Assembly (NCBI GenBank): GCA_026182355.1
Contig: JAPFBL010000068.1
Coordinates: 10,019,001 to 10,083,000, forward strand
Direction of reading: 5' to 3'
DNA: 64,000 nt
Source: Hermatobates lingyangjiaoensis
Taxonomy: Eukaryota; Arthropoda; Insecta; Hemiptera; Hermatobatidae
Shown here: piece after piece, positions 1-11,099 of the stretch
Layout: every line of letters starts with the position of its first letter
Numbering within the stretch: the stretch's first letter is position 1
The notes under the pieces: generated by a model
Told to the model about the DNA's origin: nothing
The model's input: only the letters and a program-made list of their open reading frames with translations
The model's database searches: none
Program-made: the position numbers and the translations under genes

Positions 1-1082
1 TTTATAATTCTGTTCATTTTACTTTAATGTTAACTTTAATCTTTTGTAAACTCTAGTCACCTGGGATAATGGTTTTTTTGTTAATAAAATTAAAACAATA
101 AAGCATGTTTTCCAATGACTATTTCTTATCAATACGGGTAATAGTACTGAATTTCTAAACGAAATCCTGAGTTTATGTTCTTCAGATAAGAGTCAAGCTT
201 ATGAAAATTATAAAATATAATAATTTAAGTATTTTTGTAGTATGCTGTCAGTTAATTGTTTGTTTCATTATCAGTTCTACATACAACAAATGTGTTATTA
301 GTTAATGATAACGTTTTAACACTTATACCAATTGTTGTTTATGAATTTTTATGTAAGGTTCTTGTAGTGACGTAGGAAGCGCAATTAATGTATTAACTAT
401 AATACTGAATGTATTGTTTTTGCTAGTATAATTGGAGTTCAATGTAAAGTAGGGACATAGACAATGTTTATAGTTTTGTTTGGTGTCACAACAATACCTT
501 TTTGCCTATATAGTGTTTATTAATCACCTGTTCTATTATTGTTTTGGGAAATTCATTAAATGACTAAATGAAAGAAATTTGTGTTTTATTCTTAACATTC
601 TTTGACTCCTATTGAGTGCAATTCTGTATTCATTAAAGTAGCGTACATTTCTTTTTCGTTTTGATTCAGGGATTTAATATGAAGTATTCTTATAGTAGAA
701 AGTCATAATTTATTTAGTGGCCTTTAAAACTCAGGAAGTATTTAATAATTAAAGTATGGCTGTATTGCTCGATTATAGTTTTCTTTTTGTTCTAATTCTG
801 TGAATGAAATTGGCGTATTGAACTTCTGTCTGGTATAGAATGATAATTTATTTGGTGACCTTAAAAACTACGCACTATTACAAATATGTATTATGGTTTT
901 GTTGCTGTTAAAGAAATCTCTAGAAACAATGACATTTTATTAAGTAATTTTAATATTTGAAAAGTCAAAAAATATTCTACCAGTATTTTTAATGATTTTG
1001 TGAAGGGTATTTTTTAATTTATTATGTATACTGTTCGATTTATGTATCGTGAGATTTGATTATTAAGGATAAATCATTACAG
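1..1082 (+). other. Intron of Ubc6 upstream of exon 2
   Basis: AT-rich sequence ending in the exon 2 acceptor. I see no sequence that could encode the missing 15-residue amino end, so the first coding exon should lie upstream of the window. No repeat is evident. Confidence 0.6.
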
Positions 1083-1163
1083 ATTACAAGAAGATCCTCC
1101 CACAGGGGTTAGTGGAGCACCTACTGACAATAATATAATGATTTGGAATGCTGTTATATTTGG
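1083..1163 (+). CDS. Ubc6: Ubc6 coding exon 2
   Basis: Follows the acceptor ATTACAG and begins with the third base of a split codon. It encodes [17 protein letters not shown] through NAVIFG and ends before the donor GTAAGC, leaving two bases (GG) of a glycine codon. Confidence 0.93.
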
Positions 1164-4100
1164 GTAAGCAGTGCTTTGTTTGTGGAACTTCGTTTTAAAA
1201 GCATACTTGTTAGTGATATTTTTTTTCTCTATTTTAGGCCACACGATACCCCATTTGAAGATGGTACCTTTAAGTTAACTATTGAATTTACCGAAGAGTA
1301 TCCTAATAAGCCTCCTACAGTAAGATTCGTATCAAAAATGTTCCATCCGAATGTATATGCAGATGGAGGTATTTGTTTAGATATATTACAGAATAGATGG
1401 AGTCCGACGTACGATGTATCAGCAATTTTAACATCAATACAAGTATTCAACTTTTTTTAATTTTTAAGTTTTTATATAGCAACTTTAGATTTGAATGCTA
1501 TTAGTTTAATGAAAACCATAGCATATTCCCAATAAATTCTTGTTTATAGTAACCAGATAATTTTTGATTCCAGTGATAATAATGATAAAGCCAATCTAAT
1601 GAACAATTATTTGTTCTTTTCTGGTGAACAAATCTTTAATTTAATGTTATTTTTTTTATTTTTTACATACTTGATTAATTGGTATTTAGTCATTTATATT
1701 TATTAAACAAATTCACCAAGAATAATTGTTGTTTAGGTAGCATTAATCCTACTAAAGTTTTTTACTGCAGTATGACTTCTACTTTTATAATTTAAAGTCT
1801 GATTAAAACAAAAATTTTATCCTTAATCTGAGTTACAGTATGAATTTTAGCTATATAATAACCATTCAGAAGTTGAGTTCGATGGTACTTTTTTCAAAAT
1901 TTGTTTAAACATTCTGAACTGGAGATGTTATTATAAATATGAGTACTTCACATTAGTTTCAGGCGAAAAAGTCCTTGTTTTCTGGTTAGGTTGATTCTTG
2001 AAATTACTGTAACATTATTGCTGCTGGAGAACATCCAGAGGACAGTGTTGATATCTGTATTATCTATCGATTATTCAGGACAATCATATCATATTTATGA
2101 AATGGTCGTAACTTATAGTATTTATAATCATAAAAGGGTTGAGATGGTGTTTTGACTGAAAATGGGTATGGCTATATGAGACATCACTGCCAAATTACAA
2201 AACTCAAAAAACAATTCTGCTAAAGCAGTATCACAGGGAATTAAACGTGTAACCACTTACCAGCTTAGTTTAGCGGATACTGCGTATCATGAAACACCAC
2301 TGTTCGCTAGCATAAGTTTGCCTAGTATACTGTACATTAATATGAGTTTAACGAATTCAAACTGCATACAGTATTTCATGAAGACTGAAGTTAATCCATT
2401 GATTTGAAATATTTTATCTTTGGCAGTTAATGGTTAATGAATATATTAAATTTATCAGTGACTTAAAGTTGTAGAGAATGATAAGCCCTTCGAGTTTTAT
2501 CTATACACTTACTGAACTCTTCATAATAAGTAAAGTTATTAAGATTTTTTTTTAATTATAAGTAAATATCTCATATGGACCATACATACAGTTACTGGGA
2601 CGCAGAGAAAAACCACAGACGGTTTAAGTAAGGCATGGGAAACCTTTTGTCAACTGGTGGCCGCAAAATATAATTTTCAAGTGACCGCGGGCCACGCATT
2701 GTAATTCCTGTGGTATTTGGTACATACAGCTTATATATATTTTTTCCTGTTAAAAAAACTGCTTATTGTCGCAGTACTATATTTCTCGACAGTCTTTCTA
2801 GTTCGTTACATACTTTTTAAAGTAAAATGTGTATAAATCCCTCAGGTACTAAAAAGACAAATTCTCCCAATGTTTTATTTGTACTTCTCTTTTTAGGAAC
2901 TGAGGAATTTAAAATTTATGTAAGGAAACTAGAAAGATTATCGAAGAAATATGTCAATGCGATAATGAGCAGATCATTTAACCGAACATGTATTAATGTA
3001 TATATATAGAAGTCCAACGACCAACGAATAGTTCCATGCATAACAGTGTACGTCGCACTTATCAGTTCCGGACTAGAGGCCCACTACTGCTAAATTCTCG
3101 TCCTGCTGTTTTTGCTTAGGTCAGCTAGCATTGTGAATACTGGAGACGTCAGTCTGTCAGGGAAAGGAGTCATATTCGTGGTCGTATGGTCTTGCGGCTT
3201 TGCATTGTCTGAGGTAGTATATAATTTATAAGCCATCAGGTCGTCATGTTTAGTTCAGGAAAGGAGCTATTAGGACTTGGGATTGGGAAAGGTTGTATGT
3301 TGGATTCAGTTCCCGAACAAGGAGATTTGGATGGGTGGGCAGCTTTTTGTCTTCACTGTTGACAAGTCCACTAATGTAGCAATTAATTGATTCTCAACTC
3401 AAATCATGTTGAATATCGACATTTCTGGCATACCATGGAGCCCTAGCTATGATGTGGGTACATTTATTCTGTACAACTTGGATACAGTTCTTGTTCGTGG
3501 GCGCCGCTCCAAACTAGCATGAGCATCCATATGTCATAGTCGAACGAATGACCGCTCTATAGACAAGGTTCTTCACTGTCTGTCGAGTATTTCTCGATTT
3601 GATGATGGAATAAAGATTGCACATTGGGAATATCCCCAGCTTAGATTTGCTGCGGAGATGTTGCCTGAATGTCAATCTGGAGTCTAATATATAGAAGTGC
3701 ATTCTACATAAACGTATCAATAATTATTTAACATTTTATTATTCTTATAATGAAAATTATTATTCCTATCTCATTAATTCAAATTATCTCAACGCAATCC
3801 CGAGAGATTAATAGGGTCATATAAAGACAAAACTAAAGCATTTGTTGTTGTTGAGCTCTCTCTCCAATATTGTCATGTTCTTCCAAAAGTTTCGTTGAAC
3901 TTTTGTTTAATATCAAAAAGCAAAGGAATTTTTAATATTAAGATAGAATTCCAGATAATCTCCGAGAGCCGCACAAAAACACGTGTTGGACTGCATGTGG
4001 TTAACTGCTGGTTCAACTAACAGTAACAGTCATTTGGAACTTAAAGATTTAGAAATTTCAAATGGCTTTCATCGTTAGTTCGTTTTCTTAGTGTTTGCTC

Positions 4101-7100
4101 ATTAAACAAAAGCACGTTTACTTAACCTGTTCTAACTCTGAGGCTCTCTACTGATACATTATTTGTTCCTGTTTTCTATCGTTCCTGGCTTTCATTTTTG
4201 ACACTAATATATAGTTCCTATTAAGGGGTTTTCGCTAGACTGGTGCGATATAACTTGTTTCGTTTATTTTATGAATACCTTTTTGGCACAATATAACTAC
4301 CCATTACGTCATTATCATATTTTTTGACCAGCACAAGACATCAAATGTATGGGTCTTCTGACTAGAGAAATTGAGTTTGCCTGTTTCGCACTCTCTGGAA
4401 TTATATCTGTACTTCTACTCCATATTGGTTTTTTCAGCCGAGAGCTATTGTTCTGGATACTACTTTTCATGGATATAGTACTGCTGAAGTACGTTTTATA
4501 CAGTAGACAATCAGAGTTCGTCTGTCATTTGTATTTTTAAATTCAATATTATTCTTGATTATTTCTGTCAGTATTCTTTTGCCTGGTTTTATTGGTCAGA
4601 TTTTTCTTGTAATATACTTTATATATTCGTAATGTTTTAGCATTATATTGTATGTTTCGTTTATTATCTACAAACTAATAACTCAAAATTGTATCAAAGA
4701 ATATATTTCAGTAGATGTTGTTAACAAATGTCTTGTTTTGACCGAAATATGCTATCGGGCAGAAGTCTTTCATTACAACAATGAGAGACAAAAAGTATAG
4801 TTTAACTAACGATGCATAAAGTTGAATATAGACACAGAAACAGAGAGAAATTAAAAACACCCACTTACAATCACTAATTTTCGGTTTGAACCGTCTTCAG
4901 AAGAGATAAGAGAGGGAAACCAAACGCACTGGTATAGAGATGGCTGGAGTCTCTGTTTCAATGTATATATATATATATAAAGGATTTCACATAAACTTGT
5001 GAAATAACAATCAATGATCAAACCACAATAAAAAAATGGAAAAACAAGACTAAGATCTTAGTCTTGCTTTCCCATTTTCCTATTGTGGTTGATCATATAT
5101 ATAATATATTATCACTTAATAAAACGAGACACGATCAAAACTGGACCCAATACGAGTTCCAAATTCAAGAAGAGTAACATACAGAGTAAGGAAACATACT
5201 TACAAACTCAAATTCCTATTTCTCTTCTCCTGAAGACGGATTACCCGAAAATTTGAGTCTGTAAGTGTGTTTCCTTACTCTGTGTGTTACTCTTCTTGAA
5301 TTTTGAACTCATATATATATTATATAAATATATATATAAATAATGCATATAAAAAATGAAAATCATCATATTGATTGGACAGGAGCTAAATTTATTACCT
5401 ATGAAAAATCAATGTTGTTAAGAAATATTATTGAATCGTCTCTAATTAAATTTAATAGTCAAATATTATAAACATTAGTAACGGTCTCTTCAAACTTGAT
5501 ACTTTCGTCACGAGGGCAATAGCCTCTTCAAAGAGGGTTGACAGCTAGCGGATAGTTTTTTACTCTTTCTTACTGTACTCCTTTGTTTCCCCAAACATAC
5601 CTTTCTGGACATTAGTCTTTTCCTGCGCTTTCACCCTTTTAAAATACCACTCTTCCCTCCCACTCTTCTCAACTCTTCACCAGATTTTTTCTGCATCTAG
5701 TGTTTAGTTGGGTTTTTGACTCTGACAAAGACCGCTTGTTACGGTTGAAAGATCTTAGTCTTGTTTTTCCCATTTCTTATAGTGGCTTGATCATTGATTG
5801 TTATTTCACGTGTTTATATGAAATCTTGTTATGATCATATTTATATATATGTAAAATCATATGTATGTTTGATTTTTGAATGATTGAATTATTTCTTATA
5901 TTTCCTCTGTTCCTACTGACCTACTCGTAGTCCCGATAAACTTTAGTTTTGTTTCTTTTCCACTGTCGATACTTTTAACTATATATATATAAAGGTCTAA
6001 ACCACAGAAAGAAATTTTACTGTGTAACTGTGAAATGTTACTAAGTTTTTTCAACCAAAGCTGGTCTTCGTCACAGTGTTACTTCTACTGAAACGGGTGA
6101 TAATTATGTGGTATTGAGATAGGAGGGAGGCAAGAGAGGTACTTTGAAGGGCATGAGGCGAAAGGAAAGGTAAGTCAGGTTAAAGAAAGAAATTCACGAA
6201 GAAATGAGTAAAAGTTATCGCCAACTACTAACCCTTGTAGGCAGAGCTACTGCTCTTATTCACTCTGAGTCTAAATTTATTAATATTCATTAACAACATC
6301 GATCTTTCATATGTGTCAATTTTATGTAATAATTTTCATTATTTATGCGCAAAAATAACACTTTGTTCATCTCTTATTACAGAGTACTGGTGTTATTTTA
6401 TACGCATTTTTAATGATTTACCAATCTAACCTATGTACACTGTAAAACATTTTCAATGAATATTATAAATACCACTAACCTCTAGTTCCATACGAGAGTG
6501 TTTAATTAACGAATTAAATACGTCATTAAAAGAAACAACTATATTAAGCCTATGATGAAGCCTATGAAATGGGTTTAATGACTGGTAAAAAATGGGTAAT
6601 CTGGCAAAACTATTACATTTTACATTAAACGGGTTTTTGTTATTGCATTGGGGAACGTTTGTCAAGATAAGAGGCGAAGTATTTTAAAGAGAGCAATAGT
6701 AATTATGAGGTTAATTTCAAAAACATATATTTTAATATTTCTAGGATAGACAGAATGAAAATAGACATAAGTAAGTACATTAGTGGGTTTCCTATATGCA
6801 CGAAAACGAAACTATGGATTTTCCTAAGGATATCTAAGGAGGGAAATTTACAATTTACTTCTTCTTTCACTGTGAATTGGATCGTCAGTACTACTGCATT
6901 TAATTTTGTTACATAGGCCCTTCTATTCATACAAATCTGGGACAGAGGAACAATATATAGTCGTCAATACGTCTAAATCATTTAACCTGATTAGGCAGAA
7001 TTGAAGTTAACATTTTAGCTTTAAAAACTCAATATATAAATTATTCAGGAAGGGGGTTAAACACTTGCCTATTGATAACGAAATTTTTGTTTGTAAATTT

Positions 7101-9477
7101 ATTTTCAAATTAATGAGAGGGGTTAATACCTGTCACTCCAATTATCGCCTAGATCTAATCACCTACCACACTACTAATACTACTTATAAGTACTAGTAAG
7201 CACATTCTTTTCCGGAGTACATAAAATCAAAATTCACAAAAGAAAATTTTCCTCTACTCGTTAGGAAAATACAGCTTAAAGCCCCATAACTTCGCTTCCG
7301 TACTGAATTATCAATCTATTTAGAGCCTATATTTTAAGTTAGGCATACACAAATCTAGTGTCAAAGTTTCAGCTCGCTATGTCTCATGATGGCTGAGTTT
7401 ACTTGTGACAAACGTTTTTCCTTTAAACGTCCATAACTTCACTTCTGCGTTGAATTTCCAATCATTTCAGAGTCTATTTTAAGTTAAACATACACAAATC
7501 GACTGTAAAAGTTTCAACTTGATACGTCTTATAGTGGGTGAGTTTACTTGTGACAAAAGATTGCGGACAAACCGAAATATATTTTTCTAAGAGTGGATTC
7601 GGTTTCTCCAATGTACGAGTATGAAATGTAAAGAAAACTTGAAATGAGTCAGTTCTAAGCAGTGTACAGACAAAATCATTATTTTATTTTTATAGATAAA
7701 CAATTTTTTTCTATATTTATTCCTCCTTATTTTTATGTTCTTCACCGTTAAGTTAAAGTTTATGTGTTTCAAGTATGACAATGCTGCGCCTATCTGTTGT
7801 TTCTCTTAGAACTACTCATAGTCGTTCCCCTGGAACGTTTACACCTGATATTCTTTTATTAATTCCTACTGACGACGAACTGGGTTGAAATGTCGATGAC
7901 AGTAATTGGTTTTTTCTATTGTTGTCCGATTAAATACATCCACGAGTTCCAAATCGAAGAAGAGTAACACACTTAGTAACTCAGTTTTTCGGAAAGCCAG
8001 GAACTATAGAAAACAGGAACAGTTAACGTATCAGTAGGAAGTCTCAGAGTTAGAACAGGTTAAGTAAACGTGCTTTTGTTTAATTAGCAAACACTAAGAA
8101 AACGAACTAACGATGAAAGCTATTTGAAATTTCTAAATCTTTAAGTTCCAAATGAATGCTTTTTGGAACATAAGTCAATTGAATACTGACAATACAAATG
8201 TTACTGTCAGTTGAAAGGCACAGACACTTTCAACCCGAAGTTCTAACGTGTACAAAATCTTTTTTCACAACTTAAAGTGTGCTACCGTCAATCCCCCCCC
8301 TCCCTATAATTAAATTTGGGGGGGTGGGGGGGAGTCCTTTAGAGATTCAGGACTAGTCCTGGTGTCTTCAGTAGAAAACGTCATTATAATTGAGTGGTCT
8401 ATACATAGAGATATCTTTCAAAATTTTATTTCTATGAAATATTTTAAAGAGGGTTTCTGCCGCTCATAGTTCTCTTGTGGTGGGATTGGGAATTCCGGAC
8501 TTTTATTGTCTTCATCCAAAAAAGTTTGAATCTTGAATATATTGTTTAAATTTTTTGAAGATCGAATATATAACAAGTTTTAAATAGGAGTTTTTCTCCC
8601 GTAACGCTCTTAGGAAAGTGATTAGATACTCAAATCGTTTCATTACTTTTTTCAGAAAATGTTTCTATGGTACTTAATTCAGTGATTTTTGACATATGGT
8701 ATAATATTAAGTTTGTAGCATTTCGTCAAAGTAGAATGTGTTTAAGTGTAAGGATGGTTTCTGCCCCCTCCCCTCCCACTTAACTCTTTTAGAAGGTATT
8801 TAAAGATTCACGCCACTACCATTGTCTTTCTTGGATATATTATTTAATTTAGTGTCTTACCCGAATAGTTTAAGTGTAATAAAAATCAGGTATGTATAAA
8901 ACTTCAACAGGACTAATGCTCCTCAATAGACCTCTAAGAGGGTCATTTAGAGATATGGTACCAAGTCATTCTCTTTGTCTGAAACTTTTAAATAAGAATA
9001 CACTTTTAATTTTTACTTTCGTTTAGTGATGTTTTGAATTATATAAAAATAAAAGATTTGAATTTGAGTTTTATTTAAATATGACATTAAAAAATGTTAA
9101 AGAAAATGCAAAAAACATATAATAAGTCTCCAAAAATTAAGTATTGTTTTAATTTTACTAATAATAACACATTATTGTTCAAAGGAAGTAATAGTATTTA
9201 TCGTCTTCACATGTTTACTTCTTATGACACAATACTTTCTCAAAATGAATCAACTAATTTAATAATAATTCATTTTAACTGAAAGTTTATGATGAGTACA
9301 AAAAAAGGACAATTATTTTGTTGAACGATTTGTGTTTTTCAATTGTTTTAGTCTTTATTAAGTGATCCTAACCCTAATTCTCCTGCGAACTCCATGGCAG
9401 CGCAGTTGTACAAGGAAAATAGACGGGAATACGAGAAACGAGTGAAGGCGTGTGTGGAACAGAGTTTTATAGACTAG
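1083..9477 (+). CDS. Ubc6: Ubc6/Rad6 (UBE2A) E2 ubiquitin-conjugating enzyme, 5'-partial, three exons
   Basis: Coding exons 1083-1163, 1238-1442 and 9352-9477 give residues 16-151 of a protein that should be 151 aa, the usual length for insect Ubc6. The exon for the first 15 residues is not in the window. The UBC fold is complete from [13 protein letters not shown] onward: the HPN motif is at residues 78-80 and the catalytic cysteine, in [12 protein letters not shown], falls at residue 88 by the standard numbering. The carboxyl end [13 protein letters not shown] is typical of arthropod Ubc6. The family takes ubiquitin from E1 and, with the RING E3s Rad18 and Bre1, ubiquitylates PCNA and histone H2B in the nucleus. 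Splice sites are GTAAGC/TTTTAG and GTATTC/TTTTAG, and phases agree. The first intron is 74 bp and the last is 7.9 kb and packed with repeats. The gene converges on AGO2. Confidence 0.95.
1238..1442 (+). CDS. Ubc6: Ubc6 coding exon 3 (catalytic cysteine)
   Basis: Follows the acceptor TATTTTAG. It encodes [13 protein letters not shown] through AILTSIQ and carries the HPN motif and the active-site cysteine (residue 88). It ends on a codon boundary before GTATTC. Translation past the donor soon reaches a stop, so the exon must be spliced. Confidence 0.95.
2630..2715 (+). repeat. hAT-like terminal fragment
   Basis: The stretch beginning AAGGCATGGGAAACC and continuing with a GGCCGC motif closely resembles 48887-48975. 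The AGGCATGGGCAACCTTTTG start with a GGGCCGC run is the style of hAT termini. No transposase is associated. Confidence 0.5.
3270..3720 (-). mobile_element. Jockey-like LINE reverse transcriptase fragment, decayed
   Basis: Read on the - strand, 3720-3514 gives [11 protein letters not shown] and then [16 protein letters not shown]. Further down, in another frame, come [19 protein letters not shown] and DIQHDLS. This order matches the carboxyl end of Jockey-clade reverse transcriptases. Frame changes and stops show it is dead. It lies antisense within the Ubc6 intron. Confidence 0.75.
4035..4195 (+). repeat. Left arm of a widely spaced inverted repeat
   Basis: This segment recurs as a reverse complement at about 7998-8157. 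Shared blocks include AGCACGTTTACTTAACCTG, GTTAGTTCGTTTTCTTAGTG and TTCCTGGCTTTC. The arms are about 160 bp and enclose the foldback cluster and repeat A. Confidence 0.7.
4865..5828. repeat. Cluster of nested foldback (palindromic) elements
   Basis: Three inverted structures overlap. Outer arms of about 80 bp at 4981-5059 and 5748-5826 share TAACAATCAATGATCAA. A tight palindrome spans 5010-5095, centred on AAGATCTTAGTCTTG. A further palindrome at about 5148-5310 has arms sharing AGAAGAGTAACA in opposite senses. Hammerhead-like motifs occur at 4879-4900 (-), 5230-5250 (+) and 5722-5750 (+). No coding capacity is seen. It resembles pieces of Penelope-like terminal repeats in inverted arrangement. 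Confidence 0.7.
6110..6960 (+). repeat. Unclassified interspersed repeat, copy A
   Basis: Resembles 16120-16400 (copy B) and 17690-18560 (copy C). Shared blocks include TTACAGAGTACTGGTGTT, CACTTTGTTCATCTCT and a CATTGGGGAACGT-like block. Copies A and C align over most of their length. No coding frame is conserved. Confidence 0.6.
7255..7565 (+). repeat. Interspersed repeat made of two related units of about 150 bp
   Basis: Two successive units each contain a CATAACTTC block, then AAGTTA and CATACACAAATC. The same dimer occurs as a reverse complement at 48985-49280. No coding capacity is seen. Confidence 0.6.
7998..8157 (-). repeat. Right arm of a widely spaced inverted repeat
   Basis: Reverse complement of 4035-4195. 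The segment just before it (7940-7985, with AGAAGAGTAACACAC) belongs to the same repeat type as the foldback at 5148-5310, which suggests arms of one composite element. Confidence 0.65.
9352..9477 (+). CDS. Ubc6: Ubc6 last coding exon
   Basis: Follows the acceptor TTGTTTTAG. It encodes [20 protein letters not shown] and the helical end through EQSFID, then TAG. It is too short and too far from exon 3 to be noticed as an isolated ORF. The junction restores the standard ILTSIQ-SLL sequence of the family exactly. Confidence 0.95.
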   Translation, partial: SLLSDPNPNSPANSMAAQLYKENRREYEKRVKACVEQSFID

Positions 9478-10206
9478 CTGTTATCATCAGGCACTACGTA
9501 CGAACATGATATTCGACTTTGTTGCTGTGGGATCTCCGAGGCAAAGCAACAGCGGCAGATACACTTTTATTTGAAGATCTTTCAACTAAAAAGTTTTATA
9601 TTCTGGCACTGAAGAAATGAACCTGATTTTGAAAGAAACCTAGTTTATCCTTGTATTATTTATTTAATGAGATCTTAATTGTAAATTATGTTTTTTTTTT
9701 GTTTCGAATGTCGTTTGCTTTCTAACTGTTTATAACTGGGGCTTATTGTAATATATATTTCCGAAGAACTGTGTAATGTGTAAGTATATTTTAATTTTTA
9801 TTTGATTTAGTAGTCATGAAGTGGATACTTTTTGAAAACTGTTAATAATTGTTGTCTTTGTATTTATAACTTATTACAGTTATTCATAGGAAGCTCTTTC
9901 AATTTTCCTCATCCTTGTTAAAATCACGATTGATTTACACGTGAGGTTAATATTGTTTTAAATTATTTCTTAGTGGATTATTTAGGTTCCTTTTTCTGGA
10001 CCAGGGGTATGTGAAACTAAACTATCAGAATTGAAGTAATTCTGGTTTTCTTTTTAAAAAAGTGTGTAATTGTTTTATTTACCAATTTTTTTGTCTGCCA
10101 TAAATACTTAAAACAAATTGTACCATTTCAATATTTTCAAAATATCTATACATGATGAGAATGTATATTGTACAAACCCCAGTGTAAAATAAAATGTAAT
10201 AATAAA
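9478..10206 (+). terminator. Ubc6 3' UTR with candidate polyadenylation signals
   Basis: AT-rich sequence after the Ubc6 stop. Two AATAAA hexamers, at 10188-10193 and 10201-10206, are the best candidate poly(A) signals and imply a 3' UTR of about 0.7 kb. The cleavage site is inferred. Confidence 0.5.
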
Positions 10207-11095
10207 CATGTTTAACAAAACATGGCACATTATTCATTCATGGTTGGTGATTGAGGTCTGAGGGTTTGATTGCCAAAGGCAAAAGGAAGGTTAGCAGAAG
10301 TAATATCGTCATATAAATGTAGCACAAGGAAAACTTCAAAGGTTTGAAACAAGTTTTGTATTTCTTTAGATTACCAATATATATCCGTAGGGATAATTGT
10401 TATAAGAAAATATAATTTAAGAATTTTGAATTTGCTAAACAGTAATTGTACTTAGAAACTTATATCTTTAAACAGTTAAAATTATGTATAATTCGAACAA
10501 TAATTATGATTATTACTTTCCAAATAGTTTTATTCAATTTAATCTATTTTGCTAATACTGCAAAAGAAGATTGTTGTTGGTACTAGAAAAGTTGGTAGTA
10601 ACAATTAAAGAAGAATGTTGAACTTCATTAACTTTTCTCATTTTAGTTGTTATTGCTTGTAGAGGTTTATAACATATTACGTACTCTCATGAACTTTTGA
10701 AATAATATATTAAACTAAATTATGTTCTGAGATATTTCAAAGACAACAGTATAAAAAAAATTTTGGAATTGTGATTTGGAACTTAAAAACATAATTATTA
10801 CAAAATTGATATAGAGAATCATTTTTTTTTTAATAGCTTGATACGAATTCTGTTAAACGTGATACAATAGAAATGTAGTGTGATGATATTAGAGGAATAT
10901 AAAATTCATTTATATTTAACTTTTTGTATATCAACTTTATTTTTTTCCTGCATGCTACCAAGTCATAAAAATTTTAAAAAAATTGTATTTGTTCTTAAAT
11001 ATGATGATGTGAAGAAGACAAAGGTTAATTAGATAGATAATAGTGATAGTAGCAGGTTAGTGAATCTTGATATACTCATTTCGGAGTTTACTGGA
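10207..11095. other. Intergenic AT-rich sequence
   Basis: Between the Ubc6 poly(A) signals and the Penelope-like element. I see no gene, structured repeat or coding frame here. Confidence 0.5.
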
Positions 11096-11099
11096 TATA

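Larger units (their letters stand above)
1443..9351 (+). other. Last intron of Ubc6 (7.9 kb, repeat-rich)
   Basis: Runs from donor GTATTC to acceptor TTTTAG. It holds a hAT-type terminus (2630-2715), a Jockey-like LINE fragment (3270-3720), an inverted repeat pair (4035-4195 and 7998-8157), a foldback cluster (4865-5828), repeat family A (6110-6960) and a dimeric repeat (7255-7565). From 8170 to 9350 I see only AT-rich sequence and C/G runs near 8290-8335 and 8763-8780. Confidence 0.85.

Noticed and set aside
4349..4540. Hydrophobic ORF of 63 residues on the + strand
   Set aside because: AT-rich sequence often gives such leucine/isoleucine/phenylalanine-rich frames. No conservation, splice context or family match.
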